Assembly: GCF_000147675.1 (NCBI RefSeq)
Contig: NZ_ADGQ01000018.1
Location: 1-50,243, forward strand
DNA: 50,243 nucleotides
Source: Peptostreptococcus stomatis DSM 17678
GTDB taxonomy: Bacteria; Bacillota; Clostridia; Peptostreptococcales; Peptostreptococcaceae
Direction: 5' to 3'
Position 1 is the first letter of the stretch, and each line of letters opens with the position of its first letter. The notes beneath the pieces are model-generated. The model was not told where the DNA came from, ran no database searches, and saw nothing but the letters and a program-made list of their open reading frames with translations. Positions 45,106 to 50,243 of the stretch are shown here, in pieces. The position numbers and the translations under genes are program-made.

Positions 45106-46182
45106 CTATAGACCTCTAAGTTCATTTTCAACATTCTTAGATACAGACCTTTCACCACCAACTATAATTATGTTCTTTATATTGTTTTCTCGTATAAAAG
45201 TCTTAGTATCTTTATTTAGCTGACCTGGTTTTGTAAGCAGGATAGTACCATTATTCATTGTTGCTGCTGTACCAGATGCAAGGGCATCAGGATAGTTAGT
45301 GCCATCTACTATAACCGCTGTAGAGATATTCTTTTGAAGAACAATTTTGTATGCCTTGGCAATTTCTATTGCTGTTTTGTACCTGTCTTGTCCAGCTATC
45401 CTACCAGTATAATACTCTTGCTTTGTACCGTCATCATCTGTCCATTCATGACGAACCAAGCCAACCGGGTGATCAAAATCTTCTTCAGTAATAAATTTTG
45501 ATGGTACTGAATTAAATCCACCTATGATAAAACCATATCCCTTCAAATAATCATTTTGCCTAGTGTATTCATTCTCGTCGTATCCACACATCATCATAGC
45601 GTGTCTTCTCGCAAGTTCTGATGTAAAAGGAACTGCTGAAAGAATATCAGGGAATATATTATCATTTATTAGTACCACATTTCCAATATCCCCTCTCGCT
45701 TCTCCATAATAATATGTTTGGAATATTGACCAGTCAATTTGGTTTACAAAGTCTTCTGTCAATGGATGTGGTGTTGTATTTGTAAATCTAGTGGGCGTGA
45801 TGTTTATTGACTTCAATGAGTTATCTATGCTCCTATTAAGTACATTATAATCACCCATAATATAGGCCCTTTTAATGTCCTTGCTTTTCAGTTCATTAAA
45901 CATTGCCTTGGACATGCCGGCATTAGGTATCACATAGTATGGAACCTTTAAGGCATTAGCCAAGTAGGATCCATAAAGGGCAGTCCTAAAATCAGTACCG
46001 GATGCTAGTATGGCTAGATTTCCACTGGCCTTAGTGAAATATTTCTGTTGTACTTTCATAGCAGTCTCATACCTATTGGTTCCAGCAATTCTAGTAACAT
46101 TCATATTAGCATTAGCAAGAGATGGCCATAGTAAAGCTAATACACATGATAAAACTAATGATTTTTTCAAACTCTTAATCAT
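45106..46182 (-). CDS. Cell-wall surface protein with three CWB2 repeats
   Basis: A protein of about 358 residues, starting at the ATG at 46182 (GGAGG 8 nt upstream). The signal peptide (about 1-25) is followed at once by three CWB2 repeats: RIAGTNRYETAM, a diverged central repeat (about 110-220), and RIAGQDRYKTAIEIAKAY with NIIIVGGERSVS at the end. It is a fifth CWB2 protein, more distant from the 2.4-6.3 kb group, and has no added domain. It ends opposite the PAP2 gene at a shared terminator. Confidence 0.9.
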   Translation of the reverse strand: MIKSLKKSLVLSCVLALLWPSLANANMNVTRIAGTNRYETAMKVQQKYFTKASGNLAILASGTDFRTALYGSYLANALKVPYYVIPNAGMSKAMFNELKSKDIKRAYIMGDYNVLNRSIDNSLKSINITPTRFTNTTPHPLTEDFVNQIDWSIFQTYYYGEARGDIGNVVLINDNIFPDILSAVPFTSELARRHAMMMCGYDENEYTRQNDYLKGYGFIIGGFNSVPSKFITEEDFDHPVGLVRHEWTDDDGTKQEYYTGRIAGQDRYKTAIEIAKAYKIVLQKNISTAVIVDGTNYPDALASGTAATMNNGTILLTKPGQLNKDTKTFIRENNIKNIIIVGGERSVSKNVENELRGL

Positions 46183-46274
46183 AACGATTACCTCCAAAAA
46201 ATAATATTTTTTATAATCTTATTTAATCAATCAGTATAAATTTTTTCTGCTATGAAAGTCTCAAGACTTTCAGA

Positions 46275-47174
46275 TTAAAGAAGAATGCTTCTTCTATCTA
46301 TCCATTCCTGCATTTCTTCTGGTGATGCTTCTTCCAGTATCTGGTCTATTTGTTTGAGTAATTTTTCCCTATCTGGTGGTACTATACCCTTTATATACAT
46401 GGTATTAGAGTTATGGGCTGAAGATATAAGGGCAGTTTTTTCTGGTAATAGGTTGTCGATAATCTCCCTAAGTTCTACCAACCTGTCGTATTCACTGGCC
46501 TCTTGGTATTGGCCACTCTTATATAGGTCCCATAATTCAGTTCCAGGCACTAGGGTTACAGACATAGGAAAGACCCCCCTGGCATTTACCTGACTGAGCA
46601 TTTTACCAGTCTTTCTACCATTTTCTATAGCCTTGTCTATGCCACGTCCCATCAGACCTGTCAGGATCATTGCATAGTAGTTATAGTTAAACTTGTCCAG
46701 TCTCTTCATTTCCCTGATGGCCTCATCAACTGTATTACCCTTGTTGATAAATTCCAGGGCCTCTTGGTTGCCACTCTCTACACCTATGTAGAGGTCGTTG
46801 ATACCAGCCTCTTTTAGCTGCCTAAGCTCATCATCAGTCTTGTTTTCTATATCCTTTATAGATGCATAGGTAGTAATTACCTCCACATTTTTAAGGTATT
46901 TGTGGATGATTTCAGCTATTTTTAAGAGTCTTTCAGCCTTTAGGACAAAGGGGTTACCGTTTAATAGGAATACCCTCTTAGTTGACCTATAAAATGGGTG
47001 TTGGCTAGCTTCTATTACATCAGATTCTATCTGTTCCAGGCTCTCCATCTTGAAGTTTGTATACCTGTACATACCACAGAACTTACATTTATTGTGGGTA
47101 CATCCACTAGTTACCTGTAGCAAGAGCGACTTGTACTCCTTTGGTGGTCTATATATTTGCTCATCGTATTTCAT
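46275..47174 (-). CDS. Radical SAM protein (CX4CX2C type)
   Basis: A 299-residue radical SAM enzyme. The cluster motif is TSGCTHNKCKFCGMY, with four residues between the first two cysteines, which is usual for this uncharacterised HemN/Elp3-like group. FLLNGNPFVL, DLYIGVESGNQEALE and LVPGTELWDLY follow. The reaction is unknown. A small perfect hairpin (TGAAAGT/ACTTTCA, 46250-46270) follows the gene. Confidence 0.88.
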   Translation of the reverse strand: MKYDEQIYRPPKEYKSLLLQVTSGCTHNKCKFCGMYRYTNFKMESLEQIESDVIEASQHPFYRSTKRVFLLNGNPFVLKAERLLKIAEIIHKYLKNVEVITTYASIKDIENKTDDELRQLKEAGINDLYIGVESGNQEALEFINKGNTVDEAIREMKRLDKFNYNYYAMILTGLMGRGIDKAIENGRKTGKMLSQVNARGVFPMSVTLVPGTELWDLYKSGQYQEASEYDRLVELREIIDNLLPEKTALISSAHNSNTMYIKGIVPPDREKLLKQIDQILEEASPEEMQEWIDRRSILL

Positions 47175-47295
47175 ATTTTTTTATCCTTTCTAACCTTTAC
47201 AAGAATTTATAATTATTGGTATTTATATTTCAATTTTTTTCTATTTTTAATTCTACAAGCCAAAAATTCCTTAATACAGGGGCTTATAGGTTAAA

Positions 47296-47328
47296 ATTAA
47301 AAGGGAGCGAAGTTAACTCCCTTTTAAT
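47296..47328 (-). terminator. Terminator after the GerMN lipoprotein gene
   Basis: ATTAAAAGGGAG (47296-47307) pairs perfectly with CTCCCTTTTAAT (47317-47328) around a 9-nt loop, followed on the minus strand by a T-rich stretch. Confidence 0.8.
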
Positions 47329-47332
47329 AAAT

Positions 47333-47950
47333 TTACTGGTATTTCAGGTATTCCCCGTCCTTTAAGGCTATGTGTCCACTAGAATAATTCTGACCGTCTA
47401 CAGTTAGTTTTACCTGTTCAACCTTAAAAGTCTTTACCAAGCTATTGGCGAAACACCTTAGTGTTAGGGATTCTGCTGTAGATCCTTGATTAAAATTTAT
47501 GAACTTATCATTCATATCGACTACAAGAGTTCTAACTCCATCTATTTCTGTAACCTTGGCTGAGTTTACTTCAACTCCTTTTTGTAGCATATTATTCTCT
47601 ATCATGGCCTTGACTATATTACCCACACTAACCTCATCTACTTCCTTTGTGTTTTCTGTCAACTTTTCTGTGTTGATATCAAATGTGTAGTAGATTATCT
47701 TGGCCTGCTTGGTATTTTTGTTGCCTTTATCCTCATCCTTACCTTTATCAGTTTTATTTTTATCTGCCTGGTTGTTTTTATCTTCTTTCTTCGTGGCCTG
47801 ACTACCTGTATCTATAGTATCTTCAGTTCCTGATTTCTGGTCTTTATTATCAGTCTGGTCTTGACCGTTTTTACAGGCAGTTAAGAACATAGAGCCTAAA
47901 ACTAAGGTTGTAGATAAAAGTATTATTTTTATTTTTTTGTTTATTTTCAT
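47333..47950 (-). CDS. GerMN-domain lipoprotein
   Basis: A protein of about 205 residues starting at 47950 (GGGGG about 9 nt upstream). The lipobox is LTAC at about residue 26, followed by a long Lys/Asp/Asn/Gln linker (about 27-80) and a GerMN domain (about 85-200) with VGNIVKAMIENN and VDGQNYSSGH-AL. In B. subtilis GerM acts in sporulation and germination, but GerMN lipoproteins also occur in non-spore-formers, so its role here is open. Confidence 0.85.
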   Translation of the reverse strand: MKINKKIKIILLSTTLVLGSMFLTACKNGQDQTDNKDQKSGTEDTIDTGSQATKKEDKNNQADKNKTDKGKDEDKGNKNTKQAKIIYYTFDINTEKLTENTKEVDEVSVGNIVKAMIENNMLQKGVEVNSAKVTEIDGVRTLVVDMNDKFINFNQGSTAESLTLRCFANSLVKTFKVEQVKLTVDGQNYSSGHIALKDGEYLKYQ

Positions 47951-48203
47951 AATAGATCTCCCCCTCTTAAATTTATATATGATCTGGCAAAATATCAACA
48001 AATATATAAATAAATTTTTAAATATATATTTTTGGATTAGATATGCTAAATATCAGTATATATAATAATATTGTTATTACCTATATTATAACATATTCTT
48101 TAACTAGTATAAAATTTATACAAAAATTCTACAGAATATTTTAGATTTAATGTTCAAATAATGCAAATCTTATGATATTATATACATATAAGTATGTAGG
48201 AAT

Positions 48204-48235
48204 ACTTGAATGATGCAGTTCAAGTTTTGTTTTTT
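48204..48235 (+). terminator. Hairpin plus T-rich stretch upstream of yyzM
   Basis: ACTTGAA (48204-48210) pairs with TTCAAGT (48219-48225) around an 8-nt loop, followed by TTTGTTTTTT. No plus-strand gene lies upstream, so it could end a short leader or small RNA. A -10-like TATAAT lies about 20 nt further on. The rest of 47951-48311 is AT-rich without a gene. Confidence 0.35.
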
Positions 48236-48311
48236 GTGCTTTAAGCAAACGCTTTTATAATATTAATAAAAACTTGGGATTGTATTAATATCTTAATAAG
48301 GAGGACTGGTT

Positions 48312-48491
48312 ATGCCACTGGATATAAAAGTTGGCAGTCTTGTTGAATTAAAAAAACAACATGCTTGTGGTTGTAAGGAATTTACAATTATAAGAACTGG
48401 TGCAGATGTCAAATTTAAGTGTAATTCTTGTGGAAGAATTATTATGTTAGACAGGGAAACAGCAGAAAAAAGGATAAAGAAGTTCCTATAG
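48312..48491 (+). CDS. yyzM: DUF951 (YyzM-like) zinc-ribbon protein
   Basis: A 59-residue protein. After VGSLVELKKQHACGCKEFTI it has a second cysteine pair in KCNSCGRIIMLDRE, suggesting a small zinc ribbon. The family (YyzM in B. subtilis) is usually found close to the origin near parB and ychF, fitting the position here. Function unknown. AGGAGG lies about 8 nt before the ATG. Confidence 0.92.
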   Translation: MPLDIKVGSLVELKKQHACGCKEFTIIRTGADVKFKCNSCGRIIMLDRETAEKRIKKFL

Positions 48492-48606
48492 AGAATATAT
48501 ATGTTGGAGTCCTTTAATTAATCGTCTATAGTTCACAAATTAATTCAAATTCAGTTTGTGGATTAAAATATATTTTGTTTTTATTTAAATGGAGGTGCTT
48601 TTTAAA

Positions 48607-49803
48607 ATGGCAGTAAAATTTGCAAGAAGACTAGAAAATGCAGAAGGATCAGCAATACGTGAAATCCTTAAGTTAGCTTCTAATCCAGAAGTTATTTCAT
48701 TCGCAGGTGGATTACCAGCTCCAGAGCTATTCCCAGTTGAAGAAATGAAGAAGGTTGCTTTAGCAGTTCTTGAAGAACAGGGTAGGGCAGCAATGCAGTA
48801 CTCTGCAACAGATGGTTTCCCACCACTAAGAGAAGCTATAGCTGAAAGAATGAACAGAAAGCTTTACACTAACGTTACAGCTGACAGCATACTTGTAACT
48901 AACGGTTCTCAGCAGTGCTTGGACTTCATGGGAAGAGTATTCCTTGATGAAGGTGACAAGATAATCGTTGAAAGTCCATCTTACCTAGGTGCTCTTAATG
49001 CATTTAAGGCTTACGGACCAGAATTCATTGAAATACCAACTGATGAAGATGGTATGATAATGTCTGAATTGGAAAAGGCTCTTGCTGCAAACCCAGACGT
49101 TAAGTTCATCTATGTTATTCCAGACTTCCAGAACCCATCTGGTAGAACTTGGCCAATAGAAAGAAGAAAAGAATTCATGGAAATCATCAACAAGTATGAA
49201 ATTCCAGTAGCTGAAGATAACCCATACGGTGAATTAAGATTCGAAGGCGAAATATTCCCATCATTAAAGTCATATGATACAAAGGGACTAGTTCTATTCT
49301 TTGGTACATTCTCAAAGATATTCGCTCCAGGATTCAGACTTGGTTGGGTTTCTGCTGCTCCAGAAATTCTTGAAAAGTTCAACATTTCTAAGCAGGCAGC
49401 TGACTTACAGGCTTCTACTATCTCTCAGATGGAAATGGCTAAGTTCATAGAAATGTATGACCTAGATGCTCACGTTGAAAAGATCAAAGAAGTATATGGT
49501 AAGAGAAGAACTATCATGTTAGACGCTATGGATGAATACTTCCCAGAAGGTGTTACATTCACTAGAACTGACGGTGGTCTATTCACTTGGGTAACACTTC
49601 CAGAAGGTATAGATGCAGCTCAGTTGATGAAGGACGTAGTTCTTCCAAACAACGTTGCTTACGTTCCAGGAGAACCATTCTATCCAAACGGTGGAAATGC
49701 TAACCACTTCAGAATGAACTACTCTTGTATGCCAGAAGACAGGATTGTTGAAGGTGTTAAGAGATTAGGTAAGGCTCTTCACGAAGCAATATCATCACTA
49801 TAA
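48607..49803 (+). CDS. PLP-dependent aminotransferase (class I/II, LysN/MocR-like)
   Basis: A 398-residue fold-type I aminotransferase starting at the ATG after GGAGGTG. VISFAGGLPAPELFP near the N-terminus, TNGSQQCLDF, DFQNPSGRTW, EDNPYGELRF and the PLP lysine in GTFSKIFAPGFRLGW are typical of the 2-aminoadipate/aromatic/branched-chain group. Substrate cannot be fixed. Codon use is more even (many gct, ttc, aac) than in its neighbours, which suggests a highly expressed gene. It ends at a strong terminator. Confidence 0.9.
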   Translation: MAVKFARRLENAEGSAIREILKLASNPEVISFAGGLPAPELFPVEEMKKVALAVLEEQGRAAMQYSATDGFPPLREAIAERMNRKLYTNVTADSILVTNGSQQCLDFMGRVFLDEGDKIIVESPSYLGALNAFKAYGPEFIEIPTDEDGMIMSELEKALAANPDVKFIYVIPDFQNPSGRTWPIERRKEFMEIINKYEIPVAEDNPYGELRFEGEIFPSLKSYDTKGLVLFFGTFSKIFAPGFRLGWVSAAPEILEKFNISKQAADLQASTISQMEMAKFIEMYDLDAHVEKIKEVYGKRRTIMLDAMDEYFPEGVTFTRTDGGLFTWVTLPEGIDAAQLMKDVVLPNNVAYVPGEPFYPNGGNANHFRMNYSCMPEDRIVEGVKRLGKALHEAISSL

Positions 49804-49836
49804 TAAAAAGTAACAAAATTTAATTTACAATATCTA

Positions 49837-49867
49837 CAGCACCGAATTTTATTCGGTGCTGTTTTTT
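49837..49867 (+). terminator. Terminator after the aminotransferase gene
   Basis: CAGCACCGAA (49837-49846) pairs with TTCGGTGCTG (49852-49861) around a 5-nt loop, followed by TTTTTT. Confidence 0.93.
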
Positions 49868-50029
49868 GATGACCAATTTTCAAAATCACCTGTTTTTATG
49901 GGAAAAAAAGTCTATAAGTATATAAGAGCATGACACCTCTCCATGATGAAAGTATATAAGGTTGATATAAAAGGGCAAAAATATTTATCTTGAAAAAATA
50001 AAAAAAGCAATATACAACTAAATGGTGTA

Positions 50030-50243
50030 AATGTAATGTGCTATAACATATGTTACACAATTGAATAAAAAAAGAGAGGAACTCTGATACAATAGTAATA
50101 TCAACAAAACCATTTAGTAAAGGAGTCCTCTCATGTCTATTATAACAGAAGAAATGCGTTACCGCCAAAAATTATGTGAATTTGCTAAAAAATATGGAGT
50201 TACAAAAGCCGCAAGGCGATATCATACTAACCGTCAGTTTGTA
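50030..50243 (+). mobile_element. Left part of a second insertion sequence, cut by the window end
   Basis: Between the terminator at 49867 and 50132 no gene is visible. The stretch from about 50030 contains a TGTTACAC-type sequence with an outer GTGTAA/TTACAC inverted pair, as often found near an element's end, then the start of a transposase gene. The exact left boundary cannot be fixed. Confidence 0.5.
50133..50243 (+). CDS. Transposase, N-terminal HTH part only (partial)
   Basis: ATG at 50133, 7 nt after AGGAG, begins a frame that stays open to the window end (37 codons). EEMRYRQKLCEFAKKYGVTK followed by AARRYHTNRQFV is the HTH start of clostridial DDE transposases of the IS481/IS3-like type. 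The catalytic part lies outside the window, so the family cannot be confirmed. Confidence 0.7.
   Translation, partial: MSIITEEMRYRQKLCEFAKKYGVTKAARRYHTNRQFV

Noticed and set aside
49896-50168. 90-residue minus-strand open frame
   Set aside because: It overlaps the start of the plus-strand transposase with its good ribosome binding site and has no coding character.

Overview
The window looks like the replication-origin region of an AT-rich, low-GC Gram-positive anaerobe of the Clostridia, probably close to the Peptostreptococcaceae (Clostridioides and relatives). The grounds are the order gyrA-gyrB-recF-yaaA-dnaN-dnaA-oriC-rpmH-rnpA-yidD-yidC-jag, five cell-wall proteins with CWB2 repeats of the kind seen in C. 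difficile Cwp proteins (one resembling the S-layer protease Cwp84), an rsbV-rsbW-sigB operon, a T-box leader and the PanG type of ketopantoate reductase. The genus cannot be named from the sequence alone. No rRNA or tRNA gene and no CRISPR array was seen.

Layout. 1-2.4 kb: a two-gene unit (secreted protein with a cationic hydrophobic C-terminus plus a small membrane protein, bacteriocin/immunity-like) and a decayed IS30-family element. 2.4-6.4 kb: three mosaic CWB2 surface-protein paralogues with two small membrane ORFs. 6.5-8.6 kb: a divergent OmpR-type two-component system. 8.8-12.9 kb: an orphan small gene and the conserved block cysS-mrnC-rlmB-yacP-sigH. 12.9-15.4 kb: a Cwp84-like cysteine protease. 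15.6-17.9 kb: a CobW-like NTPase fused to a YraQ-type permease, with its DUF1980 partner. 18.2-21.4 kb: a YkvI-type transporter, an MscS channel, an HpcH/HpaI aldolase and a small HTH protein. 21.7-32.4 kb: sigB-rsbW-rsbV, gyrase, recF, yaaA, dnaN, dnaA and a bipartite oriC with DnaA boxes on both sides of dnaA and a DnaA-trio/AT-rich unwinding site between dnaA and dnaN.

Right arm. 32.3-34.7 kb: rpmH, rnpA, yidD, yidC, jag. The usual mnmE-mnmG-rsmG-parAB block does not follow. Instead come csbD-sod (minus strand, behind a good SigB-type promoter), panG-panB-panC, an isoleucine-type T-box leader with brnQ and metY, a methyltransferase, a DUF4300 lipoprotein, a DJ-1 family protein, a PAP2 phosphatase, a fifth CWB2 protein, a radical SAM enzyme, a GerMN lipoprotein, DUF951 (yyzM), an aminotransferase and the start of a second insertion sequence cut by the window end.

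Most genes left of oriC are on the minus strand and most right of it on the plus strand, so transcription follows fork movement. Exceptions are the two-component system, the YkvI gene, csbD-sod and the 45.1-48.0 kb block. Themes that link genes are stress control (SigB, csbD, sod, perhaps mscS), cell-wall surface display (CWB2 proteins, Cwp84-like protease, two-component system), and CoA and branched-chain/sulfur amino-acid supply. Many promoters here have an extended -10 of the form TGNTATAAT. Several starts were moved to an internal codon because a Shine-Dalgarno (SD) sequence sits correctly only there.
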